From the NCBI GenBank assembly GCA_044356305.1, contig JBIKWM010000001.1, positions 248,001-312,000 of the forward strand: a DNA stretch of 64,000 nucleotides. Reading direction: 5' to 3'. A model generated the notes under the pieces. The model did no database searches and was not told the origin of the DNA. It saw only the letters and a list, made by a program, of their open reading frames with translations. Position 1 is the stretch's first letter. Each line of letters starts with the position of its first letter. The stretch comes from JBIKWM01 sp044356305. GTDB taxonomy: Bacteria > Bacteroidota > Bacteroidia > UBA10329. Below are positions 1-7,783 of the stretch, piece by piece. Made by a program: the position numbers and the translations under genes.

Positions 1-75
1 GGCCTCTTGCTGGTCGGGAGTCATGGCTTTGGTGGGTGGTGGTCGTTGCTCAGAATGTCACAGACTTTGCGGTTC

Positions 76-160
76 GGGAGGGGGGGGGGTACCCCCTCCC
101 CCCCCCCCGGGGGGTATGACCCCCCCAGGGGAGGGGTACCCCCCGGGAGGGGGAGGGTAT
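76..160. repeat. G/C homopolymer tract with GGGGTACCCC palindromes
   Basis: Long runs of G and C alternate here. A GGGGTACCCC-type palindrome occurs twice, near 86-95 and near 134-146. The segment could form strong hairpins or G-quadruplexes and leads directly into the 21-bp tandem repeat. The reading frames across it give only Gly/Pro-rich translations, so it is not coding. Confidence 0.7.
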
Positions 161-163
161 TTA

Positions 164-411
164 CCTAACTGGCTAGGCTTGGAACCTAACTGGCTAGGTC
201 TGGAACCTAACTGGCTAGGCCCGGAACCTAACTGGCTAGGCCCGGAACCTAACTGGCTAGGTCTGGAACCTAACTGGCTAGGCCCGGAACCTAACGGGCT
301 AGGTCTGGAACCTAACGGGCTAGGCCTGGAACCTAACTGGCTAGGCTTGGAACCTAACTGGCTAGGCTCGGAGCCTAACTGGCTAGGCCCGGAGCCTAAC
401 TGGCTAGGCCT
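164..411. repeat. 21-bp tandem repeat (minisatellite), about 12 units
   Basis: About twelve consecutive 21-bp units share the core CTAACTGGCTAGG, followed by a variable CTT/TCT/CCC and then GGAAC. Because the period is seven codons, both strands stay open (heptapeptide PNWLGLE on plus, PSQLGS-like on minus). These frames lack any protein-like start or domain and are by-products of the repeat. Units differ by single substitutions, consistent with slippage and divergence. A second 21-bp repeat with another core lies at 25488-25697. Confidence 0.85.
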
Positions 412-623
412 CATGGGGCCGGAGGGGTGGGCGTTCCAGGGCCGCCTTGGCCCTCAAACCTCACTTTGAGCCTGTTGTATCGCTCTGCTGCCCCAGCAAT
501 TCCTGCCTTAGCAGCTGCCTCTAGAATCTTGTAGTAGATAAGGCATACCGCGTAGGCCTCGGCCCCGGCCAGATATTGTGTGTCGCGCACTTTGTCGAGG
601 TAATCCTCGAGCCTGATGGCCAC
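411..623 (-). CDS. Small hypothetical protein (70 aa)
   Basis: A 70-residue reading frame starts at GTG (623-621) with GAGGAG abutting the start and stops at TGA. The first 58 or so residues look like a genuine helical domain: an amphipathic start (RLEDYLDKVRD), then YLAGAEAYAVCLIYY, KAGIAGAAERYNRLK and the ending RFEGQG. The tail is low-complexity Gly/Pro/Thr. I do not recognise a named family. The frame runs codon-aligned and antisense to a carboxypeptidase-regulatory-like remnant ending at 734, so only one strand is likely to be under selection here. Its 3' end abuts the 21-bp repeat. Confidence 0.45.
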   Translation of the reverse strand: MAIRLEDYLDKVRDTQYLAGAEAYAVCLIYYKILEAAAKAGIAGAAERYNRLKVRFEGQGGPGTPTPPAP

Positions 624-734
624 CTCCTCTTCGAGGCCGAGGGCTATCAGCCCCTCACCATCACCGCTCAGGAGGTCAAGGTCGGCACCATTACCACCCT
701 CAACGTCACCCTCACGGCCATCCCCGCGCCCTGA
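591..734 (+). pseudogene. 3' remnant of a carboxypeptidase-regulatory-like beta-sandwich domain
   Basis: The plus-strand frame ending in TGA at 732-734 reads LEPDGHLLFEAEGYQPL, then QEVKVGTITTLNVTL. This is the usual last part of a CarboxypepD_reg-like domain: a GY.P.T strand followed by V..G.T.TLNVTL. The frame is closed by TAG at 522-524, and the part before about residue 591 no longer resembles the family, so only a 3' end survives. It overlaps the small minus-strand gene 411-623, and the recombination point probably lies near 590-620. Alternatively the resemblance could be fortuitous, because the two strands are codon-aligned. Confidence 0.4.
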
Positions 735-896
735 GCCCGGAAACTGCCCTCCCTTTCCGCATTCTTTGGGTTTGGATAGGATTTCCTACCCCAACAGGAC
801 CAATCTCATTTGGCCTGATGCATACATGCCAGCAGAAAGACCAGAGTCCGTAAAATTGCCGCTGAACTGAGCAACCCACCAAACACAGACAGCACC

Positions 897-1064
897 ATGG
901 GCAAAGGAGACATCAAATCGAGAAGGGGAAAGATCCACAACGGTTCGTACGGAGTGCGCAGGCCCCGTAAGGCAGAGGCCACATCTGTTACCGCTGTTGC
1001 AGCGCCAAAGGCCGAGAAGAAGGCTGCCGCACCCAAAAAGGCAGCTGCCAAGAAAAAGGCCTGA
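897..1064 (+). CDS. 30S ribosomal protein THX
   Basis: This 55-residue basic protein begins MGKGDIKSRRGKI and continues HNGSYGVRRPRK, the signature of the Thx family that stabilises the head of the 30S subunit. The conserved core is about the first 25 residues. The remaining 30 or so form an Ala/Lys-rich tail (APKAEKKAAAPKKAAAKKK) longer than in most family members, probably a flexible rRNA-binding extension. The gene stands alone, convergent with pdxH 8 bp downstream. Its small size makes it easy to miss. Confidence 0.9.
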   Translation: MGKGDIKSRRGKIHNGSYGVRRPRKAEATSVTAVAAPKAEKKAAAPKKAAAKKKA

Positions 1065-1072
1065 CCCAACTG

Positions 1073-1717
1073 TCAGGGTGCAAGCCGCACCCGTTGCCAT
1101 TCGGCTCCCGACCGGGTGTACACCACACGGTCGTGCAGCCGGTCGGGCCTGCCCTGCCAGAATTCCATTGAAGCAGCCAGCACCCTGTATCCGCCCCAGT
1201 GCGGTGGGCGGGGCACAGGCCCGTGTCCGAACCGTTGCTGTATGTGCCTGAGGCGCGCCTCTATCTCCTCGCGCCCGGCCACCACCTCGCTCTGTGGCGA
1301 GGCCCACGCCCCTATCTGGCTCTCGCGCGGACGGGTGGCGAAGTAGGCATCACTCTGTTCAGCCGATAGCTGCTCTACAGTTCCACCTATGCGCACCTGG
1401 CGGGCCAGCGGCTGCCAGAAGAACGACAGCGACACCCGCGGTTCGTGCGCCATCTCGCGCCCCTTGGCACTCTGCCGGTTGGTGAAGAACTCAAAGCCAT
1501 CTGGCCCGAAACCTTTCAGCAGCACCACCCGTGCCCGTGGGGCGCCATCGGCTGCCACGGTGCTCAGGGTCATGGCATTCACATCGTCAATACCCGCATT
1601 CTGGGCCTCTGCGAACCACCGCCCGAACTGGACGATGGGGTCCGGGTCGAGCATGTGCTCATCCAGCGGTTCGCTCATATAGTTGAGGCGCAGGGCCGAG
1701 AGGTCGGTTCGTTCCAT
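1073..1717 (-). CDS. pdxH: Pyridoxamine 5'-phosphate oxidase
   Basis: The product (214 aa, normal family length) oxidises pyridoxine or pyridoxamine 5'-phosphate to pyridoxal 5'-phosphate using FMN, in the cytoplasm. The FMN-binding split-barrel is clear: NAMTLSTV, then RVVLLKGFGPDGFEFFTN, SLSFFWQPLARQVRIGG, and the C-terminal SMEFWQGRPDRLHDR with the conserved RLHDR substrate-contact motif. The N-terminal LRLNYM segment is also typical. It lies downstream of rseP on the same strand after a gap of about 75 bp, so it may be co-transcribed with dxr-rseP or have its own promoter. Confidence 0.96.
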   Translation of the reverse strand: MERTDLSALRLNYMSEPLDEHMLDPDPIVQFGRWFAEAQNAGIDDVNAMTLSTVAADGAPRARVVLLKGFGPDGFEFFTNRQSAKGREMAHEPRVSLSFFWQPLARQVRIGGTVEQLSAEQSDAYFATRPRESQIGAWASPQSEVVAGREEIEARLRHIQQRFGHGPVPRPPHWGGYRVLAASMEFWQGRPDRLHDRVVYTRSGAEWQRVRLAP

Positions 1718-1791
1718 GGCGCTAACTTACCGAGGGCAGCCGTTGGCCGACTGACCGCAGTCAGCCGGACAGCGGCCCATGGCATGCCCGG

Positions 1792-3114
1792 TCATTTGAA
1801 TATCAGCTTGTAGATGTCGTTGCCATTGGCCAGCACCAGCAACGAGAGCAGCAGCAGCATGCCTATGTACTGCGCCACCTCCAGCACCTTGTCGCTCGGC
1901 TTGCGGCCCGTCACCACTTCCCACAATAGGAATATGACATGGCCGCCATCCAGGGCCGGGATGGGCAGAATGTTCATGAAAGCCAGAACGATGCTCAGGA
2001 ACGCGGTGATGTTCCAGAACTGATGCCAGTCCCACACGGGGCTGAAGATGCTGCCGATGGTGATGAAACCGCCCACGTTCTCGTAGCCCTTGGCCTCGGG
2101 CGAGAAGATCAGGCTCATCTGCTTGATGTACCCGTCAAAGGTGTTGTAGGCCTTTTGCATGGCCCTTGGGAAACTCTCTACCACCCCATACTGCACCTCA
2201 TGCAACTGGAACCAACGGCCCATATCGCCCGAAGGGAAAATGCCCAGCTGTCCCTTCTCGGGCACGGCTATGTTTATCTCCATCGGGCTGCCGTTGCGGT
2301 ACAGGTTCACCCGCACAGTCTGGCCCTTGTAGGTCTGAAGCAGGGTCTTGAAGGCATCGAAGTACACCACCATGCTGTCGTTGATCCCCACCAGGCTGTC
2401 GCCCACCTCAAACCCTGCCGCCTTGGCCGGAAGTCCGTCATCGAACCGGGCGGCCACAAACGGCACCCTCGGGGTGATGAATCCCTTTGAGCGCATCAGG
2501 GTGCCTATCTGTGCCTCGGTCACTGCCACATGCAGGGTCTCATCGCCCCGTAGCACCGTGATGTCCTTCACCTTGTTCAGGATGATGTCGAGCGGAATCT
2601 GCGTGAAACTGCCCACCTCTTTTCCGTCCAGCGCCAAGATGTGGTCACCGTTGCGCAGGCCCATGTCGAGCGCCACCGAATCGCACATGATGCCATATCT
2701 GGCCTCCTTGGCCGGCAGGATGGTCTCACCGTACACAAACAGCACCATCCAGTATATCAGCACCCCCAATATCACATTCACCGTCACCCCTCCAATCATC
2801 ACAATAAGGCGCTGCCATGCGGGCTTTGCACGGAACTCCCACGGCTGGGCGGGCTGGGCCATCTGTTCCTTGTCCATGCTCTCGTCTATCATGCCCGATA
2901 TCTTCACATATCCGCCCAGCGGCACCCAGCCCACACCGTACTCGGTGTCGCCTATCTTTTTCTTCAGCAGAGAGATGTAAGGGTCGAAGAAGAGGTAGAA
3001 CTTCTCCACACGCATGCCGAACCAGCGGGCGGGCAGAAAATGCCCGAACTCGTGCAGGATGACCAGGATGGAAAGACTGAGGAAGAACTGAGCGGCTTGA
3101 ATGGCTATCTCCAT
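1792..3114 (-). CDS. rseP: RIP metalloprotease RseP (site-2 protease)
   Basis: This 440-residue inner-membrane zinc protease cleaves transmembrane substrates such as anti-sigma factors and signal-peptide remnants. The HEFGH zinc motif is at residues 21-25 in the first membrane segment, and the distal LDGGH motif is at about 388-392 near the C-terminus. Two PDZ-like regions lie between them (near MGLRNGDHILALDG and AAGFEVGDSLVGI), with further membrane helices near 100-125 and at the C-terminus. It lies 39 bp downstream of dxr on the same strand, a common arrangement in Bacteroidetes. No anti-sigma factor is nearby. Confidence 0.96.
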   Translation of the reverse strand: MEIAIQAAQFFLSLSILVILHEFGHFLPARWFGMRVEKFYLFFDPYISLLKKKIGDTEYGVGWVPLGGYVKISGMIDESMDKEQMAQPAQPWEFRAKPAWQRLIVMIGGVTVNVILGVLIYWMVLFVYGETILPAKEARYGIMCDSVALDMGLRNGDHILALDGKEVGSFTQIPLDIILNKVKDITVLRGDETLHVAVTEAQIGTLMRSKGFITPRVPFVAARFDDGLPAKAAGFEVGDSLVGINDSMVVYFDAFKTLLQTYKGQTVRVNLYRNGSPMEINIAVPEKGQLGIFPSGDMGRWFQLHEVQYGVVESFPRAMQKAYNTFDGYIKQMSLIFSPEAKGYENVGGFITIGSIFSPVWDWHQFWNITAFLSIVLAFMNILPIPALDGGHVIFLLWEVVTGRKPSDKVLEVAQYIGMLLLLSLLVLANGNDIYKLIFK

Positions 3115-3153
3115 TAATGGGATGTTGATGAGTGATTATTTATAATGGGGGAA

Positions 3154-4323
3154 TCAGGCGATGGGAGAACAGGCTGTCTCGGCCAGTCTCCGGGCCTCGG
3201 CATCGGTGTTCACGTAATCGTCATAGGTGGGCGATGCGACAAAGGAGAAGCGGCCCAGGGCATGCTCCACCACATCGCTCATCTGCAGGAATCCGATGCG
3301 GTCCTGCAGGAACGCGGCCACAGCCACCTCGTTGGCGGCATTGAGGGCACAGGGCGCATTGCCGCCCCGGTGCAGGGCATCAAATGCCAGTTGCAGGTTG
3401 CGGAAGGTGCGCAGGTCAGGCCGGCTGAACGTCAGCTCGGGGTAGGCCATGAAATCGAAGCGAGGGAAATCGCTTCTCAGCCGCTTCGGGTAGCCCAGCG
3501 CATACTGGATAGGCAGTTTCATGTCCGGCAGCCCCATCTGTGCCTTGATGCTGCCATCTTCGAACTGCACCATGCTATGGATGATGCTCTGCGGGTGCAC
3601 CACCACCTCTATCTGGTCGGGCCGCAGGTTGAAGAGCCACTTGGCCTCTATCACCTCCAGGCCCTTGTTCATCAGGCTGGCCGAGTCGATGGTGATCTTG
3701 GCGCCCATGTCCCAGTTGGGGTGCTTCAGGGCCTGTGCCTTGGTCACGTGCAGCAGCTCATCTCTGGTGCGCCCGCGGAACGGCCCGCCCGAAGCGGTGA
3801 GGATGATCTTCTCAATGGGGTTGTGCCACTCGCCCGCCAGACATTGGAATATGGCCGAATGCTCGCTATCGACCGGGTAGATGTCGACCCCCTTTTCGCG
3901 GGCAAGGGCAGTGACAAGGTCGCCCGCCACCACCAGGGTCTCCTTATTGGCCAGGGCAATGTGCCTACCGGCCCGGATGGCTGCCAATGTGGGCCTCAGG
4001 CCGGCATAGCCTACCAGGGCCGTCAGCACCATGTCGATGCCGTCCATCTCCACCACCTGGGCCAGGGCCTCATCTCCCGCAAACACCTTGATCCCCTCGT
4101 TGAACAGGGCCTCTTTCACCATCGGGTAGCGGGCCTTGTCGCCTATCACCACCGCGTTGGGCCTGAACCGCAGCGCCTGCGCTACGAGCAGGTCGGCATT
4201 GCCGTTGGCGGTGAGCACCTCCACGCTGAACGAGTGCGGGTTGGCGGCTATCACATCCAGGGCCTGGGTGCCTATGCTGCCCGTACTGCCCAGTATGGCT
4301 ATGCCGCGCCTGTCTTCTGCCAT
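3154..4323 (-). CDS. dxr: 1-deoxy-D-xylulose 5-phosphate reductoisomerase
   Basis: DXR catalyses the NADPH-dependent second step of the MEP isoprenoid pathway. The N-terminal Rossmann motif AILGSTGSIGTQALDV is intact. The catalytic core shows YPVDSEHSAIFQCL, LTASGGPFRGR, HPNWDMGAKITIDSASLMNKGLE and the C-terminal NAANEVAVAAFL. I chose the start at 4323 (MAEDRRG), which places the GSTGSIG loop where the family has it. An in-frame ATG at 4383 would add 20 uncharacteristic residues. With this start the protein has 389 residues, the usual length. rseP follows 39 bp downstream. Confidence 0.96.
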   Translation of the reverse strand: MAEDRRGIAILGSTGSIGTQALDVIAANPHSFSVEVLTANGNADLLVAQALRFRPNAVVIGDKARYPMVKEALFNEGIKVFAGDEALAQVVEMDGIDMVLTALVGYAGLRPTLAAIRAGRHIALANKETLVVAGDLVTALAREKGVDIYPVDSEHSAIFQCLAGEWHNPIEKIILTASGGPFRGRTRDELLHVTKAQALKHPNWDMGAKITIDSASLMNKGLEVIEAKWLFNLRPDQIEVVVHPQSIIHSMVQFEDGSIKAQMGLPDMKLPIQYALGYPKRLRSDFPRFDFMAYPELTFSRPDLRTFRNLQLAFDALHRGGNAPCALNAANEVAVAAFLQDRIGFLQMSDVVEHALGRFSFVASPTYDDYVNTDAEARRLAETACSPIA

Positions 4324-4498
4324 TTTTTCCAAGGGGTGCGAAGGTACCTCACAGGCGGGGGCAGAGGCAATGGGCAGCGACACCTTGTATCGGGGCCGAA
4401 TCGAATCTTTTTACTCAGTAAGGCACTACAGCCCGCTCCCTGTGGTACCGCGATCAAGAGATGGCCTGCGTTCATTTGTTGCGGCTTATCATCACACC

Positions 4499-5650
4499 AT
4501 GAAAAAACTCCTCTCCTTCCTGAAATGGACCGCCCTTGTCCTGGCCCTCATCGTGGGCGGGCTGTATGCCTCGGGCAACGGTTTCCTGATCAAGGGCGTG
4601 TGGGCCACCTACCTGCACGGGTTCAACTCGGCCAGCATCGGTGATGCGCGGTTCTTTGCTACCCACACCATAAAGGCCGGCACCCCGATGCCGTGGCCCG
4701 TCTCCAAGGACTTCAACACCATGACCCTGACGCCCGACCTGCGCCAGAGCCTGGAGGAGACCCGCTCGGTGGCCTTCCTCATCGTTCAGGGCGGTGAGCT
4801 GCTGCACGAGGAGTACTGGGACGGCTACGGGCCCGACTCGCGCAGCAACTCCTTCAGCATGGCCAAGAGTGTGACCACCATGCTGGCCCAGTGCGCCATA
4901 CAGGACGGCAGGATCAAAAGCTGGGACCAGCCCGTGCGCGACTTCCTACCCGGCCTCAAGGGCCCCTTTGCCGATCAGCTCACCCTGCGCCACCTGAGCA
5001 CCATGACGGCCGGCCTCGACTTCAACGAGCATTACACCAACCCCTTCGACATCACCGCCAAGCTCTACTACGGCCCCGATGCCGAGAAACTCCTTTTGGA
5101 GAACGTGCCCGTGGTGCGCCAACCCGGCAAGGGCAGCTACGAGTACCAGAGCGGGGCCACGCAGCTGCTGGGCCTATGTGTGATGAAGGCCACCGGCCGC
5201 CCACTGGCCGAATACGCCAGCGAGAAACTCTGGAAACCCCTCGGGGCCGAGCACGATGCCCTGTGGCACACTGATGCCGAGGGCCACGAGCTGGCCTTCT
5301 GCTGTTTCAACACCAACGCCCGCGACTTTGCCCGCTTCGGGCAGATGATGCTCAATGGCGGCAGCTTTGGCGGCAGGCAGATACTCGATAGCGCCTTCGT
5401 CTCCCTCGCCACGCAGCCCTATGGCGTTGACTTCTACGGCCACGCCTTCTGGCTCTATGCCGATGAGGGCACCCCTGTCTTCTACCAGCGCGGCATACTG
5501 GGGCAGTACATCATCGTCTTCCCCGAATACGACATGGTGGTGGTGCGGCTGGGGCATACCGACAAGCCTAAAAAGGGCCCTCACCACATAGAATTGCGCA
5601 CCATTGTGCACGAGGTGCTGGCCATGATGCGAGGTGGGGCGCAGGGGTGA
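4499..5650 (+). CDS. Serine hydrolase, beta-lactamase/S12 family
   Basis: This 383-residue protein starts with a membrane anchor or signal sequence (residues 4-24) followed by a periplasmic penicillin-binding-protein-like fold. The nucleophile motif SMAK is at residues 120-123 (S-x-x-K). The YEYQSGATQLLG region supplies the second-motif Tyr, and RLGHTDK near the end corresponds to the third (KTG-like) strand. Members act as esterases, D-aminopeptidases or beta-lactamase-like enzymes, and the substrate cannot be read from sequence. The frame is open far upstream, but the hydrophobic N-terminus beginning MKKLL supports the start at 4499. Its 3' end is partly duplicated at 6249-6364. Confidence 0.85.
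   Translation: MKKLLSFLKWTALVLALIVGGLYASGNGFLIKGVWATYLHGFNSASIGDARFFATHTIKAGTPMPWPVSKDFNTMTLTPDLRQSLEETRSVAFLIVQGGELLHEEYWDGYGPDSRSNSFSMAKSVTTMLAQCAIQDGRIKSWDQPVRDFLPGLKGPFADQLTLRHLSTMTAGLDFNEHYTNPFDITAKLYYGPDAEKLLLENVPVVRQPGKGSYEYQSGATQLLGLCVMKATGRPLAEYASEKLWKPLGAEHDALWHTDAEGHELAFCCFNTNARDFARFGQMMLNGGSFGGRQILDSAFVSLATQPYGVDFYGHAFWLYADEGTPVFYQRGILGQYIIVFPEYDMVVVRLGHTDKPKKGPHHIELRTIVHEVLAMMRGGAQG
5597..5650 (+). repeat. Direct repeat, left copy (3' end of serine hydrolase gene)
   Basis: These last 54 bases of the serine hydrolase gene, from CGCACC to the TGA stop, recur with few differences at 6310-6364. The shared core GTGCACGAGGTG, then TGGCCATGATGCG, then GGGGCGCAGGGGTGA is nearly identical. 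The two copies bracket the DUF4160/DUF2442 gene pair. Confidence 0.8.
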
Positions 5651-5652
5651 GT

Positions 5653-5660
5653 TACATTTG
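5653..5660 (+). promoter_or_regulatory. Bacteroidetes-type -7 box (TACATTTG)
   Basis: TACATTTG matches the TAnnTTTG -7 consensus of Bacteroidetes primary-sigma promoters and sits 23 bp before the DUF4160 start. I could not find a convincing TTTG/TTG -33 element 19-21 bp upstream, so this is a partial match only. Confidence 0.4.
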
Positions 5661-5683
5661 AATCGCGTTTTATTCCCGATCCG

Positions 5684-5944
5684 ATGCCAGAGATCAGTCG
5701 CTTCTTCGGAATCATCATTCGGATGTATTACAAGGACCACAATCCGCCACATTTCCATGCCATGTACCAGGATTTTGCGGCTGAATATGACATAACGACC
5801 CTTGCATTGCTCAACGGGTCCTTGCCCCCACGGGCGCACGCACTGGTGTTGGAATGGGCCTCTTTTCATAGAGCAGAACTAATGGAAGATTGGATTCTTG
5901 CCTCGTCAATGAAGGAAATGAAACGCATTGACCCATTGCAATGA
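5684..5944 (+). CDS. DUF4160 domain-containing protein
   Basis: This 86-residue protein has the DUF4160 hallmarks: an N-terminal PEISRFFGIIIRMYYKDHNPPHFHA block, then an AEYDI strand and the helix LVLEWASFHRAELMEDW. The domain is small and cytoplasmic, and its biochemical role is unproven. It is widely found next to DUF2442 genes, as here with an 18-bp gap, and such pairs have been proposed to be toxin-antitoxin-like or selfish modules. That is inference, because nothing in this sequence shows toxicity. The pair is AT-richer than the flanking genes and sits between two copies of the serine hydrolase 3' end, which suggests acquisition as a cassette. Confidence 0.9.
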   Translation: MPEISRFFGIIIRMYYKDHNPPHFHAMYQDFAAEYDITTLALLNGSLPPRAHALVLEWASFHRAELMEDWILASSMKEMKRIDPLQ

Positions 5945-5962
5945 CCTTGATGCCCGTGACAC

Positions 5963-6229
5963 ATGAATAGGATTGCCAATATAGAATTGCTCGGACCTTA
6001 CCAGATCCAATTGGCATTTGCCAATGGCCAGAGCAGCAGATTGGATCTTCGTCCGCTTATCGGTGAAGGAATGAGTGCGGCATTGCTTGACCCCGATTAT
6101 TTCAGACAGGTGACCATTGAACCCGGAGGCGGCCTTGAATGGCCCAATGGATTTGACATATGCCCCAACCTGCTGTGGCAGCTGAGTACCGCCCAAACCG
6201 GGAGTGCCGCTTTTGATGTAGCCTCCTGA
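5963..6229 (+). CDS. DUF2442 domain-containing protein
   Basis: This 88-residue product matches the DUF2442 pattern: NIELLGPYQIQLAFANGQ, then LDLRPLIGEGMSAALLDPDYFRQVTIEPGGGLEWPNG, then the FDICPNLLW ending. It is a small cytoplasmic beta-strand-rich domain of unknown activity. It lies 18 bp downstream of DUF4160 and is surely co-transcribed with it. The pairing is common across bacteria. The bracketing direct repeats suggest the two genes moved together. Confidence 0.9.
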   Translation: MNRIANIELLGPYQIQLAFANGQSSRLDLRPLIGEGMSAALLDPDYFRQVTIEPGGGLEWPNGFDICPNLLWQLSTAQTGSAAFDVAS

Positions 6230-6248
6230 TTCCCGGCCCATCTGTTCA

Positions 6249-6364
6249 GGCCCTATGCCGATGAGGGCACGAGCGTAGGGGCAACGACCGCAACCACTCT
6301 GAGGACTTCCGCACCCCTCGTGCACGAGGTGTTGGCCATGATGCGCGGAGGGGCGCAGGGGTGA
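6249..6364 (+). pseudogene. Degenerate second copy of the serine hydrolase 3' end
   Basis: Two blocks match the end of the upstream serine hydrolase gene. Bases 6249-6270 match 5451-5472 with one difference, and 6310-6364 match 5597-5650 including the TGA stop. The roughly 125 bases between these blocks in the parent are reduced to about 39 unrelated bases here, and the frame is broken. This is therefore a non-functional tail fragment. It may derive from tandem duplication and decay, or from insertion of the intervening cassette into the gene's 3' end with duplication of the target. Confidence 0.75.
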
Positions 6365-6443
6365 CTGTCTCCCGGCCCTTACATCAGCACAGTGGCCGGC
6401 AGCTTCCTACTTCGGTAAGGCGCAGGTGGGGCCCAGTCTCCTT

Positions 6444-7625
6444 TCAGTGCACCGGACGGTCGGCATCGGTTGTGTCGGCCGCCCCAACCAAGGCCTCGGT
6501 GGCCATGGCCCCGCGCACGTGGCCTGCGAGCATCTGGGCAAAACGGAGGTTGCCCGCGGCATTGAGGTGGCTGGGGTCGCCAAAATCGGCTGCCGAGAAT
6601 CGGGCAGGGGCTATGGTGTCGGTATACACATGGCCCCTGGCGGTGGCCACGCGGTGCATGATGGCGTTGGTGCTGTCTATGCCGGCCATCAGCTCTGCGT
6701 CTGACACGTAGGGCATCCACCACCACAGCTGGTTGCCGGCTATCTTCTCTTTCACCACCACCTGTGGGACGAACACGAGCCGGGCCCCGGACTGCTCGCA
6801 CACGGCCGTGAGGGTGTGCATGTTGCGGGCAAAGAGGTCAAGGGCGCGGGTGTCGCCCTGTTTCAGCGCGGGCTGGGGCATGCGGTGAAAATCGCACATG
6901 GGGTACCAGCCCAGCCGCTCGAGGGCCGATATGAGCACCTGCACGGTGGCCACATGGGGCAGTCCGTTGCGGGGGCAGAACCCGAGGCTGCCCGCAAACG
7001 ATGGGGCGTGATAGTCGGTATAGTCGGCCCGCACGCCCTGCATGTTGAGGCTGCGGAGGTCGTTGAGGCCCGCGTGCACCAGTACGATGTCGGGCTGCAG
7101 GTCGGGCAGCAGCGTGGCCGCGAACATGATGTGCTCTACCGTGGTGTGGCCCGGCACACCGGTGTTGAGCACCTCGAAGCCGGGGCCAAGCAGGCTGTCG
7201 AGGTAGTGCGGCCAGGTCTGGTTGTCATTCACCCCCACCCCATAGCTGGTGGATGCGCCCACCACGGCCACCCGCACCGTGCCGGGCAGCTTGGCGCCCA
7301 TCTCGGGCCCACGGTAGCCCTGGCTGTTGTTGGTGTAGGTGTGCTGCCCTATAGTGACCCGTGCCCCCTTGCGCGGCATGCCCACCATGTAGGGGTGCGG
7401 CTCAAACAGCTCGATGTTCTGATTGTAAGGGATATCGTAGGGCCAGTAGCCCGTGCGGATATGGATGGCCACCATGCAGGCCGCCTCGAGCAATATGATG
7501 AACAACATGGTGCCCGACAGCACCGCCAGCGCCCTGAATATGCCGTGCCTGCGGAACAGCACGGTGAGCAGCGCCACCAGCACAAATGCCACAATGAACA
7601 GGATGTAGAACAGCTTCAGACTCAT
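6444..7625 (-). CDS. SGNH/GDSL hydrolase family protein, membrane-anchored
   Basis: The 393-residue product has two N-terminal hydrophobic helices (about residues 5-25 and 33-55) followed by an SGNH esterase domain. Block I is VAVVGASTSYGVGV with the nucleophile Ser near residue 125, block III is VLVHAGLNDLRS (G-x-N-D), and block V is DPSHLNAAGN with catalytic Asp and His. Members deacylate or acylate carbohydrates and lipids outside the inner membrane, and this one could modify envelope glycans. The start at 7625 (MSLKLFYILF) is preferred over an in-frame ATG at 7664 because it begins just before the membrane helix. It is divergent from the CPBP gene. Confidence 0.85.
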   Translation of the reverse strand: MSLKLFYILFIVAFVLVALLTVLFRRHGIFRALAVLSGTMLFIILLEAACMVAIHIRTGYWPYDIPYNQNIELFEPHPYMVGMPRKGARVTIGQHTYTNNSQGYRGPEMGAKLPGTVRVAVVGASTSYGVGVNDNQTWPHYLDSLLGPGFEVLNTGVPGHTTVEHIMFAATLLPDLQPDIVLVHAGLNDLRSLNMQGVRADYTDYHAPSFAGSLGFCPRNGLPHVATVQVLISALERLGWYPMCDFHRMPQPALKQGDTRALDLFARNMHTLTAVCEQSGARLVFVPQVVVKEKIAGNQLWWWMPYVSDAELMAGIDSTNAIMHRVATARGHVYTDTIAPARFSAADFGDPSHLNAAGNLRFAQMLAGHVRGAMATEALVGAADTTDADRPVH

Positions 7626-7783
7626 GGCCTCGGTTGTTTCTTTTCGGGTTGATGGACGGTGCAATGCAGACCGGACACCACTTCCTGATTCCAGGACCGG
7701 GTAGGCCGGTGCTCCACACTATCTGTCACAGGCCGCAAGGTATGCAGCGGCCGCGGCAGCGTGCCAATCGCCATTTTCGCACC

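Noticed and set aside
1..24. Eight-codon minus-strand frame (MTPDQQEA) at the left edge
   Set aside because: Too short to assess and with no recognisable promoter or motif; it may be the start of a gene outside the window.
23..469. Gly/Pro-rich frames on both strands over the first repeat
   Set aside because: They are products of the 21-bp period and G/C homopolymers, with no start context or domain.
806..1069. Hydrophobic minus-strand ORF opposite the THX gene
   Set aside because: It is the reverse of the Ala/Lys-rich THX tail; the plus-strand THX motifs are unmistakable.
3145..4644. 499-residue plus-strand ORF opposite dxr
   Set aside because: A long antisense shadow of dxr, His-rich and without motifs, caused by high GC.
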